A stretch of DNA of 64,000 nucleotides, taken from NCBI RefSeq assembly GCF_019048865.1, contig NZ_CP077604.1:930001-994000 (forward strand), written 5' to 3'. Origin of the DNA: Aquihabitans sp. G128. Its GTDB lineage: Bacteria; Actinomycetota; Acidimicrobiia; Acidimicrobiales; Iamiaceae. Both the position numbers and the translations under genes were made by a program. This document shows positions 26,247-34,432 of this stretch, in pieces (the stretch's first letter is position 1; each line of letters starts with the position of its first letter). The notes under the pieces are model-generated. The model saw nothing but the letters and a program-made list of their open reading frames with translations. It was not told the DNA's origin and ran no database searches.

Positions 26247-26274
26247 AGAGGCCGGGCCCGAAGGCCCGGCCTCT
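26247..26274 (-). terminator. terminator of pilin gene 2
   Basis: 11-bp arms AGAGGCCGGGC / GCCCGGCCTCT with a 6-nt loop, downstream of pilin 2. Confidence 0.75.
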
Positions 26275-26320
26275 GCGTTCGCTCGGATCGAGCGGCTTGC
26301 GTGCCCCAGGGGGCGGGGTG

Positions 26321-26512
26321 CTAGCCGTTGATCGAGGAGCCGACCTTGGAGAACTTCGACGAGGCCGAGGTGCCGAGGAAGGTCACGGCGACGATGCAGA
26401 CGACGGCGATGAGGGCCACGAGGAGGGCGTACTCCACCAGCGAGGCGCCACGCTCGTCGTCACCGAAGCGGGCACGGAGGTAGGAGGCGAGCATGTTGTA
26501 GGTGTTCAGCAT
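26321..26512 (-). CDS. flp: Flp/Tad-type pilin (pilin 2)
   Basis: 63 aa from ATG 26512 with AGGAGATC as ribosome site. Same architecture as pilin 1: cleavage after G22, E27 and Y28, one hydrophobic segment, and a Ser/Lys-rich tail ending SKVGSSING. The protein and coding DNA are identical to pilin 3, so this is a very recent duplication or a copy kept uniform by gene conversion. It has its own upstream element and terminator, so it is a free-standing unit rather than part of an operon. Confidence 0.92.
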   Translation of the reverse strand: MLNTYNMLASYLRARFGDDERGASLVEYALLVALIAVVCIVAVTFLGTSASSKFSKVGSSING

Positions 26513-26548
26513 TGGGGTGATCTCCTGAGGGTGTTGGGTTGGCTTGGT

Positions 26549-26564
26549 CACCCCAGCCGGGGTG
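26549..26564 (-). promoter_or_regulatory. leader hairpin before pilin 2
   Basis: CACCCC (26549-26554) and GGGGTG (26559-26564) around a 4-nt loop in the predicted 5' leader. An equivalent hairpin with a 6-nt loop lies at 27406-27423 before pilin 3. The adjoining 16-nt stretch GGTACTTCCTGTCCCT-type sequence is also shared. Confidence 0.4.
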
Positions 26565-26614
26565 GGTACTTCCTGTCCCTACCTGGATCGGCACGGGCCG
26601 CCGAGCCCTAAATA

Positions 26615-26633
26615 GGTCGAACGACCCGTTTGC
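26615..26633 (-). promoter_or_regulatory. conserved pilin upstream element, copy 2
   Basis: On the minus strand GGCAAACGGGTCGTTCGACC, then CTATTTAGG. The GGTCG-TT-CGACC palindrome may bind a regulator, and TATTTA may be the -10. It ends about 103 bp before the pilin-2 start. Confidence 0.55.
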
Positions 26634-26683
26634 CGACGGGCTCTCGGCCCGCCCTCCGACGACGAGCCCGCCGGTGCCGGACT

Positions 26684-27016
26684 GCGACCAGAACCGGCCG
26701 TCGTCCTTCCGGTCGCCGACGGTGCTCCCGGCGAACGAGGACCGCGACCAAAGCGCCGACCGAGCACTTTGGTCGCAGCGATGGCGGCGAACGACCCCTG
26801 TCGCGACCAGAACCCGCCGTCGTCCTTCCGGTCGCCGACGGTGCTTTCGGCGAACGGGGAACGCGACCAAAGCGCCGACCGAGCGCTTTGGTCGCAGCCA
26901 CGGCGGCGATCGACCCCTGTCGCGACCAGAACCCGCCGTCGTCCTTCTGGTCGCCGACGGTGCTCGCGCCGAACGGGGAACGCGACCAAAGCGCCGACCG
27001 AGCGCTTTGGTCGCAA
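26684..27016. repeat. 119-bp tandem repeat, three units
   Basis: Units start at 26684, 26803 and 26922; the third breaks off near 27016. Each contains a palindrome with 13-bp arms (GCGACCAAAGCGC and its complement) and a 7-nt loop: 26744-26776 (one mismatch), 26863-26895 and 26982-27014 (perfect). The array lies between identical pilin genes 2 and 3. It is open in several frames on both strands but has no start or ribosome site and 119 is not a multiple of three, so coding is unlikely. Confidence 0.9.
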
Positions 27017-27106
27017 CCGGTGTCGGAGCGGAGGGCGCTCGGCAACCGGTGTCGGGGCGCTCGGCGCTCGGCGCCACCCAGCTGGGGCACGCGGTCGGGA
27101 ACGCGA

Positions 27107-27134
27107 AGAGGCCGGGCCCGAAGGCCCGGCCTCT
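27107..27134 (-). terminator. terminator of pilin gene 3
   Basis: Same 11-bp arm hairpin as at 26247-26274, in the duplicated cassette. Confidence 0.75.
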
Positions 27135-27181
27135 GCGTTCGCTCGGATCGAGCGGCTTGCGTGCCCCGGGGGGGCCAGGTG

Positions 27182-27373
27182 CTAGCCGTTGATCGAGGAG
27201 CCGACCTTGGAGAACTTCGACGAGGCCGAGGTGCCGAGGAAGGTCACGGCGACGATGCAGACGACGGCGATGAGGGCCACGAGGAGGGCGTACTCCACCA
27301 GCGAGGCGCCACGCTCGTCGTCACCGAAGCGGGCACGGAGGTAGGAGGCGAGCATGTTGTAGGTGTTCAGCAT
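27182..27373 (-). CDS. flp: Flp/Tad-type pilin (pilin 3)
   Basis: 63 aa, identical in protein and apparently in DNA to pilin 2. Prepilin cleavage after G22, E27/Y28 present, one membrane helix. AGGAGATC precedes ATG 27373. The upstream region keeps the pilin element and leader hairpin but is less conserved than the coding part, so the promoters may already differ in strength. Three pilin units in a row without assembly genes suggest a dosage or variant role. Confidence 0.92.
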   Translation of the reverse strand: MLNTYNMLASYLRARFGDDERGASLVEYALLVALIAVVCIVAVTFLGTSASSKFSKVGSSING

Positions 27374-27473
27374 TGGGGTGATCTCCTGATCATGAGTGGC
27401 GTGGTCACCCCAGGGCCGGGGTGGGTACTTCCTGTCCCTGATTGGATCGGACGCAACCCGTCGGTCCTGAATA

Positions 27474-27493
27474 GGTCGAACGACCCGTTTGCC
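27474..27493 (-). promoter_or_regulatory. conserved pilin upstream element, copy 3
   Basis: On the minus strand GGCAAACGGGTCGTTCGACC, then CTATTCAGG. It lies 101-120 bp before the pilin-3 start, the same distance as for pilin 2. Confidence 0.55.
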
Positions 27494-27544
27494 GAAGATC
27501 TCCTGCTCAGCGCCTCACCTCCGGCGCGACGCCCCCTCGTCGGC

Positions 27545-28321
27545 TCAGGGCCGAGCGAGGTCGCGGGCCAGCGCGACGAGGTCGGCGGTCCGGGCCGGCT
27601 GGCCCAGGTGCACGCCGTGGTCGGCCCCCTCGACCGACACGAAGGTGCCGGTCGGCACCGCGGCCGCCAGCTCCTCGCTCCCCCGTCGGTGCCACCAGCT
27701 CGATGCGGTGCCCGCCGCCGAGACGAGCGGGACGGGGAACGACGGGAGGTCGACGGGCGGTGCGTCGAGGTCGAGGCTGGCGAGGTCGGCACGCAGCGCA
27801 CCGCCCTCGGCACGGCGGTCGGCGCGGGTGCGCGCCGGGAGGCGGTCCCAGATCCGGTCGCCGACCATGCGGCGCATGAACCGCTCGGCTTCGTCGGCGG
27901 GATCGCCGAGCCCCTGCTCCGGGTCGCGGTGGCGCGACGGCCACCAGGGAGCCCACGGCGTGGGCGCCTCGTAGGCGAGGACGGCGCGGATGGCGTCGGG
28001 GCGGCGCTCGGCGGCCACCAGGGCGATCACCCCGCCGACGCTGTGGCCGAACACCACCGTCGGCCGGTCCCCCACGATGGCCAGCAGGTCCGCGACGTGG
28101 CCGTCGAGGTCGGTGGGGCCGGCCTCGACGGAGCGCCCGTAGCCCCGGCGGTCGTAGCGGACCACCTCGATCCCGGGCAGGTGGCGCACCACGCGGCCGA
28201 ACGACGACGCCCGGTCCATGCCGCCGTGCACCACGACCACCACCGGTCCGGCGTCGGGTGCCACGGGCTCCTGGCGCACGACGTGCACGCCCGCCGGCGC
28301 GCCGGGTGCTGCGGTGGCCAC
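27545..28321 (-). CDS. alpha/beta-fold hydrolase
   Basis: 258 aa. Oxyanion-loop HGG (32-34), nucleophile S94 in FGHSVGG and catalytic His in GADHGVH near the C-terminus. A cap region lies between about 120 and 200. Likely an esterase, lactonase or similar hydrolase of unknown substrate. It starts 4 bp after the histidine-phosphatase stop, so the two share a transcript. Confidence 0.88.
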   Translation of the reverse strand: MATAAPGAPAGVHVVRQEPVAPDAGPVVVVVHGGMDRASSFGRVVRHLPGIEVVRYDRRGYGRSVEAGPTDLDGHVADLLAIVGDRPTVVFGHSVGGVIALVAAERRPDAIRAVLAYEAPTPWAPWWPSRHRDPEQGLGDPADEAERFMRRMVGDRIWDRLPARTRADRRAEGGALRADLASLDLDAPPVDLPSFPVPLVSAAGTASSWWHRRGSEELAAAVPTGTFVSVEGADHGVHLGQPARTADLVALARDLARP

Positions 28322-28325
28322 CGGC

Positions 28326-28934
28326 TCAGCCGGCGGTGGCGGGGACCACGAGGCGACCGAGGTGCGGCGTCTCGTTCAGGCTCACCAGCTGCCGGTGGGT
28401 GGCGCCGGAGATCACCCGGCTGACGCTGGTGTAGGCCGGCTCGAAGAACATGGTGCCCGGGAGGCTGATCACGCTCGACAGGTAGGCGTTGATGACGCCG
28501 CCGTGGCAGACGACCGCCACCCGCTCGCCGGGGTGGTCGGTGGCGATCTGGTCGATGGCCGCCACCACGCCGGCGCGAAACGCCTGGCGCTGCTCCTCGG
28601 CCTCCGGTGAGAGCCACTCTTCGACTGCGGCCTGCCACGCCACCGGGTCGGCCCGGAGCTCCTCGATGGGGATGTAGGTCGACAGGTGCGAGTCGAACTC
28701 CTTCAGGTCCGGCACCGTGGTGATGTCGACGCCGAGGGCAGCCGCCAGGGGCAGGGCCGTCTCCTGGGCCCGCCGCATGGGGCTGGCGTAGACGATGTCG
28801 GCGCCGTGCGGCGCCCACCAGTCGGCCAGCTGCCGGGCCTGCTCCAGGCCCTCCTCGGCGAGGCCGGGATCGGCGGGTGCGTCACCGCCGTCGATGCGGA
28901 TGGGCAGGGCGTGTCGGATCAACCAGAGCTCCAC
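28326..28934 (-). CDS. histidine phosphatase superfamily protein
   Basis: 202 aa from GTG 28934. The catalytic motif is LIRHA (R7, H8; the family usually has RHG), with YASPMRRAQETA and VCHGG supplying the second Arg and His. Branch-1 enzymes include phosphoglycerate mutase-like, sugar-phosphate and cofactor-precursor phosphatases; the substrate is not known. A TAGGGT box 7 nt before the GTG suggests its own leaderless message, continuing into the hydrolase gene. Confidence 0.9.
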   Translation of the reverse strand: MELWLIRHALPIRIDGGDAPADPGLAEEGLEQARQLADWWAPHGADIVYASPMRRAQETALPLAAALGVDITTVPDLKEFDSHLSTYIPIEELRADPVAWQAAVEEWLSPEAEEQRQAFRAGVVAAIDQIATDHPGERVAVVCHGGVINAYLSSVISLPGTMFFEPAYTSVSRVISGATHRQLVSLNETPHLGRLVVPATAG

Positions 28935-28941
28935 GGGCCAG

Positions 28942-28947
28942 ACCCTA
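28942..28947 (-). promoter_or_regulatory. -10 box, leaderless histidine-phosphatase gene
   Basis: TAGGGT on the minus strand, 7 nt before GTG 28934. Confidence 0.55.
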
Positions 28948-28964
28948 CGGGTCCGAGGCCGTGG

Positions 28965-29762
28965 TCAGTTGAGGTGGGCGCGGAGGCGGGTGGCCTCTTG
29001 GTCTGCGGCGGCGGCCGCTTCGCCGGTGCGGGTGTCGCGCTCGCGGCGCCAGAGGTCGGCGGCCTCCTCGAAGCGACCGACCGCGGCGAGGGCGGCGGCG
29101 AGGTCGGTGCGCTCGCGCTCGCCGACGCCCGGGATGGCGGCGCGCAGCTCGCGGACGCGGACGAGGCGGTGGATGTCGCCGTCGGCGTTGAAGACGCCCA
29201 CGAGGTTGGCCAGGAGCCGGGCGACCACCGCGACGTCGGGGAGCGCCGCGAGGTAGCGGGGGTCGAACGGGGCGTGGCGGCCGTGGATGGTGGCGAAGCG
29301 AGCGCGGGCGCCGGCGACGTCGAGCCAGGCGCCGCCGTGGAAGCCGTCGACCCAGCGCTCGGGCGGGTCGCCGTCACCGATGAGGACGTGGCCGGGCATC
29401 CCGACCACCGAGGCCGACACGCCCAGGCGGCGGGCCACCTCGACGGCGACGATCGCCAGGGTGATCGGGATGCCCTTCCGGCGCTCCAGGACCGCAGGCA
29501 GGAGGGAGTTCGCCGGGTCGTAGTAGGCGGTGGTGTCGCCCTTGAAGCCCACCGTCGAGAACAGGTGGTGGGTCACCGCCGCGAGGTCGTCGCCCGGCAC
29601 GTCGGCGGCGAGGGCGTCGAGCCGGGCCCGTCCGTCGGCCACCGGATCGGGGTGGCCGAGCACGGAGGCCACGACCAGGGCCACCTCGCCGAGCGGGAGC
29701 GGCGTGGCGCGGACGAGTTGCCCGAACCGGCCGATGTCGGCCGCCGGCTCCTCAGGGCTCAC
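28965..29762 (-). CDS. SirB1-like transglutaminase-core protein
   Basis: 265 aa from GTG 29762. The block NSLLPAVLERRKGIPITLAI, then VVGMPGHVLI and DVAGARARF is characteristic of the SirB1 family (transglutaminase-like fold followed by helical repeats). The usual catalytic Cys is replaced here (NSLLPAVLERR), as in many SirB1 proteins, so enzymatic activity is doubtful. It starts 7 bp after the aldehyde dehydrogenase stop, so it is cotranscribed. Confidence 0.8.
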   Translation of the reverse strand: MSPEEPAADIGRFGQLVRATPLPLGEVALVVASVLGHPDPVADGRARLDALAADVPGDDLAAVTHHLFSTVGFKGDTTAYYDPANSLLPAVLERRKGIPITLAIVAVEVARRLGVSASVVGMPGHVLIGDGDPPERWVDGFHGGAWLDVAGARARFATIHGRHAPFDPRYLAALPDVAVVARLLANLVGVFNADGDIHRLVRVRELRAAIPGVGERERTDLAAALAAVGRFEEAADLWRRERDTRTGEAAAAADQEATRLRAHLN

Positions 29763-29769
29763 GCGCCGC

Positions 29770-31191
29770 TCACCGGTTGATGACCACGAGGCGCTCGTGG
29801 GTCATCTCCCGCACGGCGTAGTGGGGGCCTTCCTTGGTGTTGCCGCTGTCACGCACGCCGCCGTAGGGCATCTGGTCGGAGCGGAAGGTCGGGACCTCGT
29901 TGACCAGGACGCCGCCGAAGTCGAGCTCGTGGGCGGCGCGGAGCGCGCCGTCGAGCTCGGCGGTGAAGATGGCGGCCTGGAGCCCGTAGCGGGTGTCGTT
30001 GGCGAGGGCGAGGGCATCGTCGAGGTCGTCGAACGAGGCGATGCCGACGAGCGGGCCGAAGACCTCGTTGCGGCTCACCTCCATGTCCGCCGTGATGCCG
30101 GTGAGGATCGTGGGCGTCAGCAGCCGGTCGTGCTGGTCGCCGCCGGTGGCCACCGTGGCCCCCTCGCCCACCGCCTCGTCGATCCAGGCCTTCACCCGAG
30201 CCGTCTCGTCCGGGCTGATGAGCGCCGAGACGTCGGTGGCCTCGTCGAGCGGGTCGCCCACCACGAGCGCCTCGACCTTGGCCACCAGCGCCTCGGTGAA
30301 GCGGTCGACCAGGCTCGAGTGCACGTAGATCCGCTGGGTGGAGATGCACGACTGCCCGGCGTGGCTGAACCCGGCGACCGCGATCTTGGCCACCGCCGTC
30401 TCCCAGTCTCCCGACGCATCGATGATCACCGGGGCGTTGTTGCCGAGCTCGAGGCCCACCTTCTTCTTGGCGCCCTTGGCGGCGATGGCCCAGCCGACCG
30501 GCGGTGAGCCGGTGAAGGTGATGACGGCGACGTCCTCGTGCTCCACGAGGGGGTCGCCGACGGTCCCGCCGGAGCCGGTGACGATGTTGATCCATCCCGC
30601 GGGCAGGCCGCACTCGTCCATCAGGAGCTCGTGGAGGCGGATGGCCGAGATGGGCGTCTGGCTGGCGGGCTTGAGGACCACGGCGCAGCCGGCAGCGATG
30701 GCCGGGGCCAGCTTGTGCGCCACCAGGTTCAGCGGGAAGTTGAACGGCGAGATGGCGGCCACCACGCCGCGCGGCACCCGGAGCGTGAAGGCCAGCTTGC
30801 CGCTGCCGGGCTGGGCGCCGTCGATGGGCACGACGTCGCCGGTGAGCGTCCGGGCCTCGATGGCGGCGGACTGGAAGGTGAGCACCGCCCGCTCGGCCTC
30901 GGTGCGCGCCGTCTTGATCGGCTTGGCGGCCTCCTCGGCGATGATCGTGGCCAGCTCGTCGCGGTGGTCGGCCACGGACTGGGCCGCGGCATCCAGTACC
31001 TCGGCCCGCTTCCACGGCTCCAGCGGCTCGGCCATGGCGGCCTTGGCGGCGGCGACCGCGGCCTCCACGTGCTCGGGACCGCACTTCGGCACCCGTGCCA
31101 CCTCGTGGCCGTCGTAGGGCGAGGTGACCACCATGGACTCCTCGGTGGTCACCGACTCGGCGCCGATGCGGACCGGGTGCTGTTCGGGCAT
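29770..31191 (-). CDS. aldehyde dehydrogenase, LELGNNAP subtype
   Basis: 473 aa. N151 (PFNFP), E248 (LELGNNAP) and C282 (GQSCIS). The LELGxNxP form with ISxQRIYV is seen in lactaldehyde/glyceraldehyde-3-phosphate (NADP) and phosphonoacetaldehyde dehydrogenases rather than in betaine-type enzymes. Archaeal lactaldehyde dehydrogenase CofA has a similar motif, so a link to F420 side-chain supply is conceivable but unproven. AGGAG lies 8 nt before ATG 31191. Confidence 0.92.
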   Translation of the reverse strand: MPEQHPVRIGAESVTTEESMVVTSPYDGHEVARVPKCGPEHVEAAVAAAKAAMAEPLEPWKRAEVLDAAAQSVADHRDELATIIAEEAAKPIKTARTEAERAVLTFQSAAIEARTLTGDVVPIDGAQPGSGKLAFTLRVPRGVVAAISPFNFPLNLVAHKLAPAIAAGCAVVLKPASQTPISAIRLHELLMDECGLPAGWINIVTGSGGTVGDPLVEHEDVAVITFTGSPPVGWAIAAKGAKKKVGLELGNNAPVIIDASGDWETAVAKIAVAGFSHAGQSCISTQRIYVHSSLVDRFTEALVAKVEALVVGDPLDEATDVSALISPDETARVKAWIDEAVGEGATVATGGDQHDRLLTPTILTGITADMEVSRNEVFGPLVGIASFDDLDDALALANDTRYGLQAAIFTAELDGALRAAHELDFGGVLVNEVPTFRSDQMPYGGVRDSGNTKEGPHYAVREMTHERLVVINR

Positions 31192-31251
31192 GGGTGGCGC
31201 TCCTGGGTTGCGAGGGGGCCGCGACGGCCCGCCGACGACCAGTATCCCCGG

Positions 31252-31257
31252 TACCCT
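31252..31257 (+). promoter_or_regulatory. -10 box, leaderless glycerophosphodiesterase gene
   Basis: TACCCT, 6 nt before GTG 31264. Confidence 0.55.
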
Positions 31258-31263
31258 GCCGCC

Positions 31264-32028
31264 GTGCCGTCAAGTCCCTGGCCCTTCCTCGACCACCCGG
31301 GCCCGCTCCCGTTCGCGCACCGCGGCGGCGCCGGGGAGTGGCCGGAGAACACCATGCCCGCCTTCGAGGGCGCGGTGGCCCTCGGCTACCGGTACCTCGA
31401 GACCGATGCGCACGTCACCGCCGACGGCATCTGCCTGGCCTTCCACGACGACCGCTTGGACCGGGTCACCGACCAGGTCGGGATCATCGCCGAGCTCCCC
31501 TACCGGCTGGTCCGCGACGCCCGGGTCGACGGCCGTGAGCCGATCCCGCTGCTCGAGGACCTGGTGGCGGCGTTCCCCGAGGCCCGCATCAACATCGACA
31601 CCAAGCACGACGCCTCCGTCGAGGCCGTCGCCAACGTGGTCCGGCGCACCGGGGCCATCGACCGCGTGTGCGTGGGATCGTTCTCCGAGTCCCGCCTCGA
31701 CCGCATCCGCGGCGAGCTCGGCCCCCAGCTGTGCACGTCGCTCGGCCCGAAGAGCACGGCCAAGCTCCGGGGCAGCTCCTTCCACCTGCCCGGCGCCAAC
31801 CACCTGCCGGGCGCCTGCGCCCAGGTGCCGCACAAGGTGAAGGGCGTGACCATCGTCGACGAGCGCTTCGTGGCCAGGTCCCACGACCTCGGCCTCCAGG
31901 TCCACGTCTGGACCATCGACGACCCCGACGAGATGCACGAGCTGCTCGACCTCGGCGTCGACGGGATCATGACCGACCACCCCGCCGTCCTGAAGGACGT
32001 CCTCGTGAGCCGCGGCGCCTGGTACTGA
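31264..32028 (+). CDS. glycerophosphodiester phosphodiesterase
   Basis: 254 aa from GTG 31264. Motif AHRGGAGEWPENTMPAF (catalytic H19, R20), ETDAH (metal-binding acidic pair) and FHDDRLDRVT are the GDPD signature; NIDTKH and HVWTIDDPDEM come later in the barrel. Splits glycerophosphodiesters into glycerol-3-phosphate and an alcohol. There is no signal peptide, so it is cytoplasmic. It stands alone and converges on the FAD-linked oxidase gene. Confidence 0.93.
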   Translation: MPSSPWPFLDHPGPLPFAHRGGAGEWPENTMPAFEGAVALGYRYLETDAHVTADGICLAFHDDRLDRVTDQVGIIAELPYRLVRDARVDGREPIPLLEDLVAAFPEARINIDTKHDASVEAVANVVRRTGAIDRVCVGSFSESRLDRIRGELGPQLCTSLGPKSTAKLRGSSFHLPGANHLPGACAQVPHKVKGVTIVDERFVARSHDLGLQVHVWTIDDPDEMHELLDLGVDGIMTDHPAVLKDVLVSRGAWY

Positions 32029-32037
32029 CCGCGCCGA

Positions 32038-32086
32038 GGTGGGTCGGGATCCGGCTGCCGGGACGGCCGGGATCCAACCCGGTTCG
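32038..32086. repeat. imperfect palindromic repeat, copy B
   Basis: In the convergent gap between the GDPD and FAD-oxidase genes. GGATCCGGC and GCCGGGATCC arms sit inside GGGT...AACCC. It shares the GTGGGTYGG start and AACCCGGTTCG end with copy A at 15918-15968. Likely a bidirectional terminator. Confidence 0.6.
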
Positions 32087-32109
32087 TGCGGGCCCGGGGC
32101 GGCTGGGCG

Positions 32110-33480
32110 CTACGGCGGTGGGAGGAGGACGGCGGGGTTGCAGAGGCCGTGCGGATCGAGGGCGGCCTTGATGGCCCGCATGGCGCCGACCTCGGACGGG
32201 GTGCGGGCCAGGTGGAGCCAGCGGCGCTTGGCGCGGCCGATGCCGTGCTCGGCCGAGATGGAGCCGCCGAGGTCGGCCACCCGCTGCAGCACGACGTCGG
32301 CCACCGCTTCGTCGTCGGGGGCGAGCCCGGTCACGTTCACGTGGACGTTGCCGTCGGCGGCGTGGCCGAAGCACCACGTGCGAGCCGAGGGCGCGACGGC
32401 GGCCACCACGTCGGGCACGTCGTCGATGAACGCGGCCAGCGCCGCGGCGGGGAGGGTGACGTCGAACTTGTGGGGCGGGCCGACGGTGCTGATGGCCGAC
32501 GTGTGCTCCTCGCGGTAGCGCCAGAGCTGGGCGCGACGAGGACCGTCGACCGCCACCGCGGCGTCGAGCACGCCGTCGAGGCCGGCGACGGCCTCGGCCA
32601 GACGGCGCTCCGGGTCGACGTGGTCGCCGGCCTCCACGAGCAGCAGGACGGGCGCCTCGGCGGCCAGCGGCGCCGGCAGGCCCGTGACCGAGCGGACCAG
32701 CGCGACGCCATCGGCCAGGACCAGCTCGACCGCCTCGAGCCCGGCCAGCGAGCGCCGCAGCACCGACGCCGCCTCGACCGCAGCGGCGGTGGAGGCGAAG
32801 CCGACGAGGGCGGTGGCGAGCGGGCCAGCCGGCGGCACGAGGCGCAGGCGGGCGGCGGTCACCAGCCCGAGCGTCCCCTCGCTGCCGCACAGCAGCGCGG
32901 CGAGGTCGTAGCCCGTGTTGTCCTTCTCGACCGCCGGCAGGTGGCGGATGGTGGCGCCGGTGCCCAGCACCGCCTCCACCCCGAGAAGCTGCCGACGGGT
33001 GCTGCCGTGGCGGACGAAGCGCAGGCCGCCGGCGTCGGTGGCGACCGAGCCGCCGACCGTCGCCGAGTCCCGGGCCGCCCAGTCGACGCCGTACGCCCAT
33101 CCGGCGCCGCGGGCGGCGGCCTGCACGTCGGCGACGGTGGTGCCGGCCCCTGCGGTCAGCTGGCCGCCGACGGGGTCGACGTCGGTGACGGCAGCGAGCG
33201 CTCGAAGGTCGACCACGACCTCGCCGTCGCAGGGCGTCGCACCGCCGACCAGCCCGGTGTTGCCGCCCTGGGGCACCAGGGCGATCCCGTGCTCGATGGC
33301 CGTGGCGACGACCGCCGCCACCTCGTCGACGGTGCGGGGTCGGACCACCGCCGGCGGGACGCCGTGGAAGCGGCCGGTCCAGTCGACGGCGTGGGTGGCT
33401 GCGACCTCGGGGTCGGTGACCACCCGGTCCGGGCCGAGGTCGGCCCGCAGGGCGGCGACGAAGGCGTCGGCGGCGTGCAC
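32110..33480 (-). CDS. FAD-linked oxidase (GlcD/D-2-hydroxyacid dehydrogenase type)
   Basis: 456 aa from GTG 33480. The N-terminal PCMH FAD domain has PQGGNTGLVGGATP and VGGSVATDAGG; the C-terminal cap domain ends with HGIGRAKRRWL and DPHGLCNP. This two-domain type oxidises D-lactate, glycolate or D-2-hydroxyglutarate. It follows the enoyl-CoA hydratase stop by one base, so the two are translated together. Confidence 0.92.
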   Translation of the reverse strand: MHAADAFVAALRADLGPDRVVTDPEVAATHAVDWTGRFHGVPPAVVRPRTVDEVAAVVATAIEHGIALVPQGGNTGLVGGATPCDGEVVVDLRALAAVTDVDPVGGQLTAGAGTTVADVQAAARGAGWAYGVDWAARDSATVGGSVATDAGGLRFVRHGSTRRQLLGVEAVLGTGATIRHLPAVEKDNTGYDLAALLCGSEGTLGLVTAARLRLVPPAGPLATALVGFASTAAAVEAASVLRRSLAGLEAVELVLADGVALVRSVTGLPAPLAAEAPVLLLVEAGDHVDPERRLAEAVAGLDGVLDAAVAVDGPRRAQLWRYREEHTSAISTVGPPHKFDVTLPAAALAAFIDDVPDVVAAVAPSARTWCFGHAADGNVHVNVTGLAPDDEAVADVVLQRVADLGGSISAEHGIGRAKRRWLHLARTPSEVGAMRAIKAALDPHGLCNPAVLLPPP

Positions 33481-33481
33481 C

Positions 33482-34285
33482 TCAGGCCGGGTCGGTGAAG
33501 GCCGCCGGCCGCTTCTCGAAGTAGGCGGTCACGGCCTCGAGCTGGTTCGGCGAGCCGATGACCTGCTTCATGAGGCGCGTCTCCTCGCGGTAGGAGTCGG
33601 CGAGCGGCCGGGTGCCGGCGGCGTTCAGGAGCGCCTTCATGCCCCGGATGGCCGCCGGGTTCTTGCCGGCGATCTCGGTGGCCAGCTCGAAGGCGGCGGC
33701 CCGGGGGTCGTCGGCGACGTGGGTGGCGAGGCCCAGCTCCTTGGCCTCGACGCCCGACAGCATGCGGCCGGTGAAGGCCAGCTCCTTGGCGACGTCGAGG
33801 CCGACCAGGCGCGGCAGGGACTGCAGGCCGGTCATGTCGGGCAGCAGGCCCCAGCGGATCTCGAGCACCGAGAGCTTGGCGTCGGGCGCCACGAACCGGA
33901 TGTCGGCGCCGAGGGCGATCTGGATGCCGCCGCCGAGCGCCACGCCGTGCACCGCAGCGATGACCGGGACGGGGCACTCGATCCAGGTGTGGGCCACCTG
34001 CTGGGCCAGGTTGGCGATGCGGTCGCCCTCGCGGCCACCGAGCAGGTCGAAGGACTCGCCGCCGGGCTCGCCGCCCATGAAGGCGCCGATGTCGAGCCCG
34101 GCGCAGAAGCCCCGGCCCTCGCCGGACAGCACGACCACCCGCACGCTCGGGTCGGCCGCCACCTGGTCGCCGGCCTCGGCGATGGCGGCGAACATGGCGC
34201 CGTCGAGGGCGTTCATCTTGTCCGGCCGGTTCAGGCGCACGTCGGCGATGCCGTCGCGGACCTCGATGCTGACCCGATCGCTCAC
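33482..34285 (-). CDS. enoyl-CoA hydratase/isomerase (crotonase) family
   Basis: 267 aa from GTG 34285 with AGGAG 10 nt upstream. Oxyanion residues lie in GFCAGLDI and GVALGGGIQIAL; crotonase-type glutamates are not obvious, since the second active-site region reads RWGLLPDMTG with an Asp. FTGRMLSGVEAKELGLATHV is the usual helix/turn near residue 180. Likely acts in beta-oxidation or a related CoA pathway. Open sequence reading on to 35141 is repeat DNA, not protein. Confidence 0.9.
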   Translation of the reverse strand: MSDRVSIEVRDGIADVRLNRPDKMNALDGAMFAAIAEAGDQVAADPSVRVVVLSGEGRGFCAGLDIGAFMGGEPGGESFDLLGGREGDRIANLAQQVAHTWIECPVPVIAAVHGVALGGGIQIALGADIRFVAPDAKLSVLEIRWGLLPDMTGLQSLPRLVGLDVAKELAFTGRMLSGVEAKELGLATHVADDPRAAAFELATEIAGKNPAAIRGMKALLNAAGTRPLADSYREETRLMKQVIGSPNQLEAVTAYFEKRPAAFTDPA

Positions 34286-34432
34286 TGGTGCTCGCTCCTC
34301 GTCGCTCGCCGGGCGCTCCCGGCCGGCGCCCAGTCTGGCCGGGCGGGCCGGCCCCGGGCGGCCCGGGTGCGAAAACGGAGGTGGCCCCGAGTAACCGACC
34401 GGCTTGCGCCAGCCAGCTCCTCGGGGCCGACC

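Larger units (their letters stand above)
26231..26529. repeat. ~300-bp duplicated pilin cassette, copy A
   Basis: Includes terminator, pilin 2 and its ribosome site. It matches 27091-27390 almost base for base; the coding part appears identical, and the only clear differences are in the G-rich stretch before the stop codon. Confidence 0.9.
27091..27390. repeat. ~300-bp duplicated pilin cassette, copy B
   Basis: Near-identical to 26231-26529; contains pilin 3 and its terminator. Confidence 0.9.

Noticed and set aside
26600..26640. Cyclic-di-GMP (GEMM-I) riboswitch from the GGCAAAC string
   Set aside because: The second conserved half (CGCAAAGCC) and the receptor fold are not seen.
26460..27077. 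Open frames across the 119-bp repeats
   Set aside because: No ribosome sites, repeat length not divisible by three, open on both strands: repeat DNA rather than a gene.
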